A stretch of DNA of 64,000 nt, taken from UBA1014 sp964344035. Lineage in GTDB: Bacteria > SAR324 > NAC60-12. The position numbers were made by a program, and so were the translations under genes. How positions within the stretch are numbered: position 1 is the stretch's first letter; each line of letters starts with the position of its first letter. The stretch covers positions 45,535 through 109,534 of the forward strand of contig CAYFLK010000004.1 of the NCBI GenBank assembly GCA_964344035.1. The letters are read 5' to 3'. Shown here piece after piece: positions 8,155 to 17,008 of the stretch. The notes below the pieces were generated by a model. That model worked only from the letters and a program-made list of their open reading frames with translations. It did not search any database and had not been told where the DNA came from.

Positions 8155-9156
8155 ATGGAACATTCAACCCCATCCTACGTGGAAGCATTGAAAACGTCCG
8201 ATCCATACCCGGACGAACCTAAAAAGATAAAACTGAAAAAAACACAATGCTCCTACCTGTTTCTGGCGGACAACAAAGTTTATAAAATAAAAAAAACCGG
8301 GACGGAATATTCCAGTCTGGCTGTGAAGGAGGCTTTCTGCAATGAGGAATGCCAGTTGTCTCAACGTTACAATCCAGGCTGGCCGCTGGAAGTGATCCCG
8401 CTCATGGAACAGGAGGGGAAATATCGTTTGGGTGGCAGCGAAGGCAGGGTTTTGGAGTATGCACTGAAAATGGATGCGCTGACTGAAAGGCGGTTCCTCT
8501 CTTCATTGCTGAAAAAGAAAAAGGCTGATTCAGTTGATGTAAGCCTGATCGCACAAACCCTTGCCGAAATTCATGCGGACGCGGGTATGCCTGCCCGTAT
8601 GGCGGAGTCCGGAAGGGTCGATCGGTTTCATTCGCTTTGCGATGACATGCTCTACCAGATCAAACGTTATTTTGACGCGTCTGTCACTCAGCCTATTATC
8701 GACATGATTCGACATCCCATGGAAAAGTTCATAAATGAAAAGGGAGGGATTTTCGCAAAAAGGATCCGCAAAGGACGCGTCGTCCAGGGGCATGGAGCAT
8801 TGCTTCCGGAACATGTACACGTTCAGGGAGAAACTGTCCGGATGATCAGCCCGCTAGAGACACAAAAGAAATACTCGGTGCTTGACGTCGCAAATGACGT
8901 TGCATCTTTGATGGTTGAACTGGCCTGGCACAATCAACCTGAACTTGAACAGACCATGATGCAAAAATACCTGGAAAGTTCTCGGGACAAGGATTTACAG
9001 ACTATCCTTCCGGTATACCAGACCTATTGCGCGCTCAAACAGGGAGTCCGGACCTGTGAGGAAATGGTTGCACTAAAACAGGAATCACTGGGCGTAGCCG
9101 CATTGGAATATTTCAATCTAGCTGCGCGTTACGCGAGAACCATACCCAGAGACTGA
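8155..9156 (+). CDS. Aminoglycoside phosphotransferase-fold protein with degenerate active site (probable pseudokinase)
   Basis: The 333-residue protein resembles the COG2187 family of APH-like kinases. The N-lobe has SYLFLADNKVYKIKK (about residues 33-47), matching the family block that carries the ATP-binding lysine. The following CNEECQL segment and ALKMDAL strand also fit. In the C-lobe the catalytic Brenner-type motif, normally HGDLH, reads HGALL near residue 215. The downstream metal-binding motif, normally D-x-x-E-F, reads ISPLET, so both key aspartates are missing. The rest of the lobe (VLDVANDVASLMVEL, then QTYCALKQG) is retained, suggesting a folded protein under selection. It could bind nucleotide or a partner without transferring phosphate. 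The C-terminal ATPase domain found in some relatives is absent. Confidence 0.7.
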   Translation: MEHSTPSYVEALKTSDPYPDEPKKIKLKKTQCSYLFLADNKVYKIKKTGTEYSSLAVKEAFCNEECQLSQRYNPGWPLEVIPLMEQEGKYRLGGSEGRVLEYALKMDALTERRFLSSLLKKKKADSVDVSLIAQTLAEIHADAGMPARMAESGRVDRFHSLCDDMLYQIKRYFDASVTQPIIDMIRHPMEKFINEKGGIFAKRIRKGRVVQGHGALLPEHVHVQGETVRMISPLETQKKYSVLDVANDVASLMVELAWHNQPELEQTMMQKYLESSRDKDLQTILPVYQTYCALKQGVRTCEEMVALKQESLGVAALEYFNLAARYARTIPRD

Positions 9157-9192
9157 ACTTTCCCAGCTTATACCCTATCTTTATCAGTTGCC

Positions 9193-10017
9193 TTGCCCAA
9201 ATCTAAACTGAAAGCCATCGAGGTAATACCCCTGGACCGGGCAGTTCCGCATGAGCATGTAAACCCGGAAAGGGTGACCAGGCTTTCAACCCGTCTACAA
9301 CAGGATAAGACACTCGCGAACCCGGTCATTGTCGTGAAATGGCTGGATCGCTTTGTAGTGCTTGACGGCGCCACCCGAGTTACGGCTTTCAAACGCCTCG
9401 GGTATCCGCATATTGTTGCCCAAGTTGTATCTCCACACGATGAAGGGATAGATCTCCATGTATGGCACCATATCATCTGCGGACCGGATTTTGAGACACT
9501 GCTCTCTCATTTTGCCGGCGTCAGTTCGTATGTGCTGAATTTATCCACTGCCAAGGATACCTTGGAGAAGATGGATGACGGGGAAGCTTTGTGCGCCTTG
9601 ATTTCTCAGGAGGGTCGGCATTATCTCGTGCATGCTGCTCCAGGAGTTGATAATGCCACCGCGCTGAACGCCCTTGTTGCCAGATACACCGAAATCGGAA
9701 ACATCCGCAGGACCATCAACCACGACCTGTCATTAGTACTTTCGGAAATCCCTGATTTTGGCGGCATGGTTGTCTTTCCCAGATACACCCTTTTGGAAGT
9801 CTTGCAGGTTGCGGTTAGCGGCCAACTGATTCCGGCAGGAGTGACACGTTTCATTATCCCCGGTCGTGTGCTCCACCTCCACGCGGACATGGAAAAATTA
9901 CGAAATGGAGAAGCACTGACGGACAAAAATAAATGGCTCAATCATGTCCTTCAGGAAAAACTGGCTTCACGCAAAGTGCGGTTTTATCAGGAACCTGTGA
10001 TCCTACTTGATGAATGA
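9193..10017 (+). CDS. ParB/Srx-fold protein resembling SerK/SbnI serine kinases
   Basis: A 274-residue protein with an N-terminal ParB/sulfiredoxin-like domain: HEHVNPERV near residue 20, then FVVLDGATRVTAFKRLG (about 54-70), corresponding to the DGHHR-type nucleotide loop, then a WHHI motif near 96. This architecture, with a DNA-binding-free second domain of about 170 residues, matches the SerK/SbnI group, in which ATP- or ADP-dependent free L-serine kinases make O-phosphoserine. The family's conserved His in the DGH loop is Ala here, so activity is uncertain. The frame opens with a TTG codon at 9193 and the true start could be different. It lies directly upstream of a class III PLP enzyme on the same strand, a context that suggests joint amino-acid or phosphonate metabolism. 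Confidence 0.6.
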   Translation: MPKSKLKAIEVIPLDRAVPHEHVNPERVTRLSTRLQQDKTLANPVIVVKWLDRFVVLDGATRVTAFKRLGYPHIVAQVVSPHDEGIDLHVWHHIICGPDFETLLSHFAGVSSYVLNLSTAKDTLEKMDDGEALCALISQEGRHYLVHAAPGVDNATALNALVARYTEIGNIRRTINHDLSLVLSEIPDFGGMVVFPRYTLLEVLQVAVSGQLIPAGVTRFIIPGRVLHLHADMEKLRNGEALTDKNKWLNHVLQEKLASRKVRFYQEPVILLDE

Positions 10018-10404
10018 GCGACATGTCCGGTTTTTGAATCAAACCCTCCCCAATTCCTACAAGCAACTTGATTCAGTCAAAAAACCATTACCATTCGCGG
10101 GAATAGTTACTGACAATGACAACCAAAGAATTAAAATTGGATTAACCCATTTTTATTCTGAAAGCCCGAATTGGAACATAAGTCTTCACTACCCCCTGGT
10201 GAAGTGTTTTTTCGGCAGCATTTTATTTCCAGTGTTTGAAATGACTCCTTCCAACCGCAATGCTACTTGGTCGTTATTTAGCAGCTTACCAATCCAGCGG
10301 TAATTTTAAGTTGCTAAGTGATTTTATTCACTCTGTGTATTAATTGGTATAATACAAAACAATTATAATTTCAGTTTGTTATGCGTTATATCGTTGCAAG
10401 ATAA
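10018..10404. other. Intergenic region with promoter, no accepted gene
   Basis: This 387-base AT-rich stretch contains one 98-codon frame (10007-10303) overlapping the preceding gene's stop. It has no family resemblance and I do not accept it. The right part holds the candidate promoter at 10346-10353. Confidence 0.5.
10346..10353 (+). promoter_or_regulatory. Candidate extended -10 promoter for the PLP enzyme gene
   Basis: The perfect -10 hexamer TATAAT (10348-10353) is preceded by TGG, giving an extended -10 element (TGnTATAAT), about 50 bases before the ATG at 10405. The -35 region, around 10324, is only loosely matched (TTATTC). Confidence 0.45.
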
Positions 10405-11766
10405 ATGAAAGAAGACGCAGGAAATACTCACTCGGAAGGTGAATCAAATCTCTCACGAGCACGTGTCAAGTGGGACATGCGTCAAAGGGACAAAACCACG
10501 CGTCGATTGCTGGAAACAGATTCCCGCCATTTTCTGCACCAATCCCTGTCTACACCGTGCCTGGATGTCTTGACGGGTTGTGACGGCATCTACATAGTCA
10601 CCGAGGATGGTCGCCGTTTGATGGATTTTCATGGCAACAGTGTTCATCAGGTAGGATATGCAAACCCAAGAGTGATTACCGCCATATCAAGGCAGCTGAA
10701 AAAACAAACATTTGCACCCCGCAGATATACCAACCCTCCCGCGGTCAAACTGGCTGAGAAACTCAGCGGCCTTGCTCCCGGAGACCTCAACCGCGTTTTG
10801 TTCGCGCCGGGAGGAACTACCGTCATCGGCATTGCATTAAAACTGGCAAGAGCGGTTACCGGTCGACACAAAACGGTCTCTCTCTGGGATTCATTTCACG
10901 GTGCTTCACTTGACGCGATTTCTGTGGGAGGAAAGGCCATGTTTCGGCGCGACATAGGACCCTTATTATCCGGTACAGAACACGTGCCGCCTCCGGATGA
11001 ATCAAATTGTGTGTTTGGTTGCGCAGGTAAATGCAACCTGCAGTGCGCGAATTACATTGAATACGTGCTGGATAAAGAAGGGGATGTCGGTGCGGTGGTG
11101 GCGGAAACCGTGCGCGCGGTCCCGGTCATACCTTCAAGAAAATACTGGAAGAAAGTGCGTGAAGCCTGTGATCGGCATGGGACGCTGCTCATACTGGATG
11201 AAATCCCAAACGGACTCGGGCGTACCGGCAGGATGTTCGCGTTTGAACACTATGGTATCGTTCCTGACATCGTCTGCCTGGGCAAAGGTCTGGGAGGGGG
11301 GATCATGCCCATTGCCGCACTCATTGCCCGGGAATTCATTAATGGAGCACAGGCTAAAGGCGCCCTGGGGCATTACACCCATGAAAAAAATCCTGTGTGC
11401 TGTGCGGCCGCGCTGGCTACACTGGAGGAAATCGAAAAACGCTCGCTGCTTGATCATACCAGAATGCTGGGAGAACAGGCGCTTTCCTGCATGAAAAAGC
11501 TGAAAGAAAAACACAGTACAATTGGGGATTGCAGGGGATTGGGATTACTGATGGGAATTTCCATGGTACGTCAAAACGATCCGCAAAAACCGAACCCTCA
11601 TGCTGCAGAACAAGTACTGTATCGCGCTATTGAAAGAGGATTGAGTTTCAAAGTCAGCATGGGCAATATCCTCACTCTAACCCCGCCTTTGATCATCAGT
11701 TCCAAGGAACTTGCCAATGCATTCGACATTCTGGATGAATGTATCGGGCTGGTGGAATGCGGCTGA
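10405..11766 (+). CDS. Class III PLP-dependent enzyme, PbfA-like (1-hydroxy-2-aminoethylphosphonate ammonia-lyase group)
   Basis: A 453-residue fold-type I, class III aminotransferase-superfamily protein. The block FLHQSLSTPC (residues 44-53), MDFHGNSVHQVGY, APGGTTVIGIALKLAR and DSFHGASLDA match what I remember of the PbfA group, which removes ammonia from (R)-1-hydroxy-2-aminoethylphosphonate to give phosphonoacetaldehyde. A cysteine-rich insertion CVFGCAGKCNLQCANY near residues 200-215 is typical of that group. The PLP lysine is in CLGKGLGGG near residue 295, preceded by the DEIP aspartate. The exact substrate cannot be fixed by sequence alone: phospho-lyases and omega-aminotransferases share the fold. 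No phosphonatase gene is adjacent; the ParB/SerK-like protein is the immediate upstream neighbour. Confidence 0.75.
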   Translation: MKEDAGNTHSEGESNLSRARVKWDMRQRDKTTRRLLETDSRHFLHQSLSTPCLDVLTGCDGIYIVTEDGRRLMDFHGNSVHQVGYANPRVITAISRQLKKQTFAPRRYTNPPAVKLAEKLSGLAPGDLNRVLFAPGGTTVIGIALKLARAVTGRHKTVSLWDSFHGASLDAISVGGKAMFRRDIGPLLSGTEHVPPPDESNCVFGCAGKCNLQCANYIEYVLDKEGDVGAVVAETVRAVPVIPSRKYWKKVREACDRHGTLLILDEIPNGLGRTGRMFAFEHYGIVPDIVCLGKGLGGGIMPIAALIAREFINGAQAKGALGHYTHEKNPVCCAAALATLEEIEKRSLLDHTRMLGEQALSCMKKLKEKHSTIGDCRGLGLLMGISMVRQNDPQKPNPHAAEQVLYRAIERGLSFKVSMGNILTLTPPLIISSKELANAFDILDECIGLVECG

Positions 11767-11918
11767 GCGGCATCCTCTTTCAGGGTAATTTGGAACTGAT
11801 TGAAGGTTGTTCGCGGAATTCCTTGATTCCACGAATATCCATCCGTAAAGTGGTGATGTGGTTTGCGGGGAGGAGTGAGGAGTAATACGGAGACGTTTTG
11901 GATCACCCTGTTCCGGTG

Positions 11919-12026
11919 TTAATCGTTTGCCCCTTTGATCTTGTATGCCAGATACGCCAATATAAAGGGGACAACGAACACAAATCCGAAAAGTACCGCC
12001 AACAAATACCAACTTGTTTCAGTCAT
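11919..12026 (-). CDS. Small single-pass membrane protein, 35 residues
   Basis: A 35-residue frame starting METSW-like (MTETSWYLLAVLF) with one hydrophobic helix over about residues 6-27, then a short basic tail (YKIKGAND). It lies in a 412-base region between the PLP enzyme and the TonB-C gene. The ribosome-binding site is weak, so the evidence is composition alone, plus the similarity in size and topology to the ORF at 2976-3083. The two sequences are not obviously homologous. Confidence 0.4.
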   Translation of the reverse strand: MTETSWYLLAVLFGFVFVVPFILAYLAYKIKGAND

Positions 12027-12178
12027 ATTTTTTCAAAATGAATGTGAACCCCGGTTTTTGTTTCAGAATGCCAAATGATCTCACATGCCGCATGACTGTA
12101 AAAACCAGTAATTTTGCACCATGAAACTCTCACCGGAAATACGGCATAATGGGTAAATAATTTCTCCATTTTCAGGAA

Positions 12179-13153
12179 ATGACAAGAAAAAAACGAATAC
12201 TTCTCCCAATCCTGCTGCTTGGCATCGTCCTGTTTTCCTTGCCCCTGTACGTTTGCGGGCAACCTGCAAATCCGCCAAAAGCCGTGATGGGACCTTTGAC
12301 CTTTCATGGAGAAGTCGAATCTGCTGAAGCGCGTCAATTATTCAATCGACTGCGTGAATTGCTGAACCAGCGCTACCTTCTTGTTTCCCACAAGGTGATT
12401 GAATCTATCAAGGATCGTGGTTACGACAGCATTGAAGTGGAGAATTGTCAGACTTCCAAATGCATTGATACCGTGCTTGCTTTCCTTGCAGAGTTAGAAC
12501 AGAAGTTCGATGCGCGTGATTTGTTCCAGTTGGAAATCGTCCGCAGTGGCAGCCGCACCCAGCTCATCCTAAAACGGATGGCACTGGGTGACCCTCTGGT
12601 GATTCGACAGTTGATCACGGAATCCTGTGTTTCATGCACCTATGGCAATTTGGACGAAAGGTTGATGTTTTTGGTTCAAAGAATGACATCAACAGTCATG
12701 AAGGAACAACCCATGGAACTGCCGGAAGTGGAAGAAACAGCTGTCTCTACAGAACCCGAAGAACCGGAACCCTTGAAATATGAGGAAGAGGTTCCAACGG
12801 AAGAGCTGGTTGAAGCAGAGATAGAAAGCCCTGTCCCCGCCGAACCCGCGGCGCCAATTCCTGATCCTTACGAATTGGCAAGGGACGATTACAACCGTGG
12901 CATTGTGCCGCAATTGATGGATGTCATTCATTCACTTGCGGTCTTCCGCATCGGCATGTACATCGTCCTTGAAGTAGAAATAGCTGATGACGGCGCCATC
13001 ATCGGAAAACGCGTGATTGAATCAAGCGGTTCAAGAGATTTTGATGAAACAGCGATTCTCGGTGTTGAGTCAATGAGGTTTGATCCTCTTCCTCCTCCAT
13101 TATCTGACTTTGAATCCTACAAAGTAAACCTCCGCATCCAGAATTTTCAATGA
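12179..13153 (+). CDS. Exported protein with C-terminal TonB-like domain
   Basis: A 324-residue protein with a basic N-terminus and hydrophobic segment (residues 6-27), which could be a cleaved signal or an anchor. Residues 35-180 form an alpha/beta domain with a pair of cysteines (CQTSKC near 86; CVSC near 143) that I cannot name. A Glu/Pro-rich linker follows (about 182-235). The C-terminal 90 residues resemble the TonB C-terminal domain: a helix, then YIVLEVEIADDGAIIG and VIESSGSRDFDETAILGVESMRFDPLP, the family's characteristic run. TonB domains contact outer-membrane partners, but the absence of ExbB/ExbD and of a clear TonB N-terminus argues against a canonical TonB. It begins a tandem with two further same-strand genes. 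Confidence 0.65.
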   Translation: MTRKKRILLPILLLGIVLFSLPLYVCGQPANPPKAVMGPLTFHGEVESAEARQLFNRLRELLNQRYLLVSHKVIESIKDRGYDSIEVENCQTSKCIDTVLAFLAELEQKFDARDLFQLEIVRSGSRTQLILKRMALGDPLVIRQLITESCVSCTYGNLDERLMFLVQRMTSTVMKEQPMELPEVEETAVSTEPEEPEPLKYEEEVPTEELVEAEIESPVPAEPAAPIPDPYELARDDYNRGIVPQLMDVIHSLAVFRIGMYIVLEVEIADDGAIIGKRVIESSGSRDFDETAILGVESMRFDPLPPPLSDFESYKVNLRIQNFQ

Positions 13154-13226
13154 GCCTCCGGACCATTTACTCCCTTTCCGGATACGGCAACATGAAACTG
13201 GTTTTGGAACAGGTACAGATCTGAAA

Positions 13227-14510
13227 ATGCCGGTACCATCCGCGCTCCAGAGCATCCCCTCCGGTTCTTTTGCACTGCAGAACCTAGATTTTACCGAATT
13301 GCAGCAGCAGTTGATTGAAATCACCGAAGAAATACGTCGTCTGCATGAACTGTCCGTGGTTGAAAAACTGAAGGATATGTTATTTCAGGAACCCGAAGAT
13401 GACCCGCGTTATCAGGAACATGTTGAAGCATCGGCGCTTGCGGAAATACTGGATACAAGGGAGGCACGCTCATTATCGGACAGTCTTGCGGGGGATCCCG
13501 CCAAGCTGCCGAAAAGGGTTGAACTGGTGAGGATGGTGTTGCGGTCAAAAAAACCTCTGAAGCTCAACGATTACCGCAACCTTCTGCTGCAGGCATGTCT
13601 ACCTATTTATGTAGGCTACGTCACACCCTATCATTTGCAGCTGTCTGCCCAGGTTTTCCGTTTGTATTTGAAAAAAGTTATCCAGTTCGATAAAAAAAAG
13701 ATGCTTACTGTGCGTTCACGGCAACTAGGAGGACTAAATGTGAGCAGGATTTCCCTACAGGATATTTTGAAAAGTGTTGAGGATGATGAGGACAGTGAAG
13801 AGGCAAGTACAGTGCAAGAAATCAAATATGCCCAATATCTGCTTGATCACAGCAAGGACCTGCTCAAAATGATGCGTGCGCGTATCAGCATACCAGTCGA
13901 TCTTGCCGAATTGAACCACCTTCCACCGCCAACGCCAAATCCGCGCATGTTCATTGGCGACATCAGTACCGGGCGAGTGATTCCGGATAAACAGGCGATG
14001 CTTTCGCGCAAGGTGATGGCCATCCTGGAAGTGATGAAGGACATTTACCCACTGCATGCCATCAGCCTGAGAATTGCAGGACGCATGCAGGAAATAGAAG
14101 ACAAAATGCCCCAGGCGTTTGTGATGGAAGGGCGGGTCAGGATGGAATCACTGAAGCTGATGATCCTGAGAATGCTGAGTGGAGATTCCACTGCCCGGAT
14201 GGGTCTAAAACCCACTTTCAACAAAATCCTGGAAACCTACCGCAAAGCACTGCGCCGGGCATCTGTAAGAAACCCTCAGCCACAGGACATCCCGGTGCTT
14301 GCCGAATTCGTGCAATTGACTTTGTACGCACAGATGCACCGGGTTTTGCTGGAAATAGACCTTGGCCGGATGCGGCAGCTGCTTGGTGCATCCAAGAAAG
14401 CCTGTGATTCTTTGGTGCGAGTGGATGGTCATTACCAACTTTTGCAGGAACGCCTGAACCTGGCATTAAAGAAATACGGGTTGTACTCCCGCGCAGAACA
14501 CACTCTTTAG
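13227..14510 (+). CDS. Uncharacterised 427-residue protein, partner of the CoxE/VWA gene
   Basis: Soluble and largely helical by composition, with an acidic N-terminal third and no signal peptide. I recognise no domain. It ends 10 bases before the VWA gene, so the two are likely translated from one message, and products of such tight pairs often interact. It contains a Pro-rich turn (LPPPTPNPRMF near 238) followed by a conserved-looking helical region. A role as an adaptor of the VWA protein is inferred from position only. Confidence 0.6.
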   Translation: MPVPSALQSIPSGSFALQNLDFTELQQQLIEITEEIRRLHELSVVEKLKDMLFQEPEDDPRYQEHVEASALAEILDTREARSLSDSLAGDPAKLPKRVELVRMVLRSKKPLKLNDYRNLLLQACLPIYVGYVTPYHLQLSAQVFRLYLKKVIQFDKKKMLTVRSRQLGGLNVSRISLQDILKSVEDDEDSEEASTVQEIKYAQYLLDHSKDLLKMMRARISIPVDLAELNHLPPPTPNPRMFIGDISTGRVIPDKQAMLSRKVMAILEVMKDIYPLHAISLRIAGRMQEIEDKMPQAFVMEGRVRMESLKLMILRMLSGDSTARMGLKPTFNKILETYRKALRRASVRNPQPQDIPVLAEFVQLTLYAQMHRVLLEIDLGRMRQLLGASKKACDSLVRVDGHYQLLQERLNLALKKYGLYSRAEHTL

Positions 14511-14520
14511 ACCTGACTGA

Positions 14521-15888
14521 ATGTTCACCAGTTTTCCCCATACTTTACAACGCTTTGGTCTGGACGCGGATGTCCGCGTACTGATGGATTTATACCAGGT
14601 GATGGAACTGGGCCTGGTGAGCAACCTTGGTTCACTGTTTGACGCAGGGCAGCACCTCATCTGCAAATCCCGGCGCGACATTGCTCCTTACACCCTTGCA
14701 TTCTGGGAATATTTCCTGGACATCAACACCACTGCCCACCAGACCATTGATTCCGCGGTCCGCAATTCTTCGACTTTTGAGCAATGGCTCAGCCAAAAAC
14801 TGGAATCAGGAAAGATACGGGGAGAAATCGACTACAAGAAATTGATAGATGAATTTTTGAACGAAGTTCTGCACTCTGATCTGCCGGAAAACATCCGCAA
14901 AGAGATAGACGCCAGGGAGCATCTAAGCGGGGACAACGCCGAATTGGAAGACCGCGGGATTGCCCCGCCCCCCGGTGCGCCGCCGAAAAAGAGTGACACT
15001 ATGGTCGATTATTCCGGAATTCCGCTGTCGGAACTGATGGAGCGGATGAAGCGCGTGATGGAGAAACAAAAAACAGCACACAGTGGTGGGGGACACTGGA
15101 TCGGCAGTCACGGTCATTCCCCCTACGGGCATTCCGGGTCCGGATTACACGGAATCCGAGTGGGCGGGCCCGCGCATGCAGGCACGGCCCGCAAAGTACT
15201 TGGTGATCCTGAATTTTACCCAGTAGACCTTGATGCGCCGTTATCCGATGACAACATGGATGCTGCGATACAGGCTTTGCGCGACCTGCAGGATTTCCAT
15301 CCGGACCGCCGCCTGGATGTGGAACGCACGGTGGAAGACTGTGGACGAAACGCAGGAATAGTCGTTCCGCAATTTCTTCGTGAACAGCAGGACCGTACAC
15401 AGGTGATGTTGTTGCTGGACAATGGCGGAAACTCGATGTGGGCACACGCACGCAAAGTGCAGACCCTCTTTTCAAAAATCAAACGCCGCTTTCCTAACGA
15501 CCTGAAAACGTACTACTTCCACAATGCGATTTATGACCAGGTTTATGAGGACGAAGCCCGCAGAAAACCGGTGCTGTTGAGGAAGTTGAAGGAAAACAGT
15601 CCGGATTGCCGTGTCTTCATCGTCGGCGATGCCTACATGGGCCCCCACGAACTGCTCGCACCATACGGCGCCATTGAATTCCGTGAGGAATCACAGACTC
15701 CCGGAATTGTCAATTTGCGTGAACTGCACCAGCACTTCCCCTACTTGGTGTGGATCAACCCCACTCCCAAGCAATATTGGAATCGAACAGTGGCTTCCTA
15801 TATCAAGGAATTAATGCACATGGAACCCCTTACCATCAACGGCATTCTCAGCACTGCTCGCTACCTGAACCAGGTTCGGCATTTTTGA
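14521..15888 (+). CDS. CoxE-like von Willebrand factor A domain protein
   Basis: A 455-residue cytoplasmic protein. The N-terminal 130 residues are helical. A Gly/His-rich linker sits at about 188-225 (repeated SHGHSPYGHSGSG type sequence) followed by RVGG and GTARKVLGD, conserved in the CoxE-like VWA group. The VWA domain begins near residue 300: VMLLLDNGGNSM replaces the canonical DxSxS metal motif, then YYFHN near 338, VGDAYMGPHEL near 370, and WINPTPKQYW near 416. CoxE-type VWA proteins usually work with a MoxR AAA+ ATPase as a metal-insertion or maturation chaperone; no MoxR gene lies nearby. The MIDAS site appears altered relative to classical VWA domains, although many CoxE relatives share this DNGG form. 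Confidence 0.8.
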   Translation: MFTSFPHTLQRFGLDADVRVLMDLYQVMELGLVSNLGSLFDAGQHLICKSRRDIAPYTLAFWEYFLDINTTAHQTIDSAVRNSSTFEQWLSQKLESGKIRGEIDYKKLIDEFLNEVLHSDLPENIRKEIDAREHLSGDNAELEDRGIAPPPGAPPKKSDTMVDYSGIPLSELMERMKRVMEKQKTAHSGGGHWIGSHGHSPYGHSGSGLHGIRVGGPAHAGTARKVLGDPEFYPVDLDAPLSDDNMDAAIQALRDLQDFHPDRRLDVERTVEDCGRNAGIVVPQFLREQQDRTQVMLLLDNGGNSMWAHARKVQTLFSKIKRRFPNDLKTYYFHNAIYDQVYEDEARRKPVLLRKLKENSPDCRVFIVGDAYMGPHELLAPYGAIEFREESQTPGIVNLRELHQHFPYLVWINPTPKQYWNRTVASYIKELMHMEPLTINGILSTARYLNQVRHF

Positions 15889-15931
15889 CAAGAGTATTTC
15901 CATTCATCCGCGGCAGTGGGCCAAAAATGAA

Positions 15932-16816
15932 TCAGTGTCTTTCCTCTGTGGTACGCAGTTGCGCTAGAATTGCTCCGGCCACCACAAGAGTCCCCCCTAC
16001 TGCTTTCTGCCAGTCGAATCCTTCACCCATTGCAAACATGATCAGCATCACAAATACCGGGACCAGGTTTTGATGCAAAGCCGCGGTAGTGACTCCCAAT
16101 TGCTTGCTGCCGTAAAACCAGAGGATGATCGAAATCCCGGTTGAAAACACACCCAGAAACACAACCGCAGCCAGAGAACCGGTGGAGAAATCCTGGCTCA
16201 AAGCAATTCCGAATCCTGATGCAATTAAACCCGCCAGCAGCAAACATGATCCCGCGGTAAGCATAGAAACACTGTAGGCGCCCAACTGCGGTGAATCGTA
16301 GAGATAATGAATCGTCATCCGCGTGTACAGCACCCAAAATACAACGGATGCAAACACCAGCAGTTCTCCAAGCCCGAATTGGATTGTCATCTGAACCGGG
16401 TCCAGTGACGCAACCAACCCTCCGCCAACTGAAAATAACACCGCGAATGCAAGCCTCCGCGGCAACCGCTGGCGACTTGAAAACAAATCCATCAGCGCTG
16501 ACACTACCGGGACCATGGTTGCGATGATGGCCGCGGTAACCGCATCGGACATGCCGATGCCGAAGATAAAAAGTATGCTGGCAGTACCATAACCGAAGAT
16601 GCCGATCAGTGATGCGTAGGAAGTTTCGCGCATCGTCAAACGTTTTTTCTCGAACAAGAACATTGGTATCAGCAGCGCAGTTCCGGCAATTAATGCGCGT
16701 GTAGCCGCAAGGCTGATCGCATCCCATCCTTCCTGCTGAAAATCCATGATCGGCAGTCCTGTTGCCCAAAGAAACATGGCCGCAACAACGATCAGATTAT
16801 TTGTTAATGTTCCCAT
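15932..16816 (-). CDS. EamA/DMT-superfamily transporter
   Basis: A 294-residue hydrophobic protein with about ten membrane helices arranged as two homologous EamA halves. The first half starts at residue 8, the second near 150. Typical features are W-x-TGLP near the first helix and a glycine-rich final helix (GGTLVVAGAILAQL). Members export small metabolites or amino acids; no substrate can be deduced. It is convergent with the VWA gene and 43 bases away. Confidence 0.8.
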   Translation of the reverse strand: MGTLTNNLIVVAAMFLWATGLPIMDFQQEGWDAISLAATRALIAGTALLIPMFLFEKKRLTMRETSYASLIGIFGYGTASILFIFGIGMSDAVTAAIIATMVPVVSALMDLFSSRQRLPRRLAFAVLFSVGGGLVASLDPVQMTIQFGLGELLVFASVVFWVLYTRMTIHYLYDSPQLGAYSVSMLTAGSCLLLAGLIASGFGIALSQDFSTGSLAAVVFLGVFSTGISIILWFYGSKQLGVTTAALHQNLVPVFVMLIMFAMGEGFDWQKAVGGTLVVAGAILAQLRTTEERH

Positions 16817-17008
16817 TTATTTATAAGTGCGGTTTTGCTGTCGGAGAGAAATTGAACGGTGACCGTCTTGCTAAACAAGTGCTCTTACACTAATTGATTG
16901 AGAGCGCGTTTGGGCAAAGAATCAGCGGACCGAAGCGGAAAAGTCCATGCTGTTTGTGATTTAATTGGAAATGAAGATGAATGGTGTCAGGATTCAGTCA
17001 GAGCAAGG

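Noticed and set aside
10007..10303. 98-codon ORF between the ParB-like and PLP genes
   Set aside because: Unconvincing composition and no motif; overlaps a better gene end and precedes a promoter.
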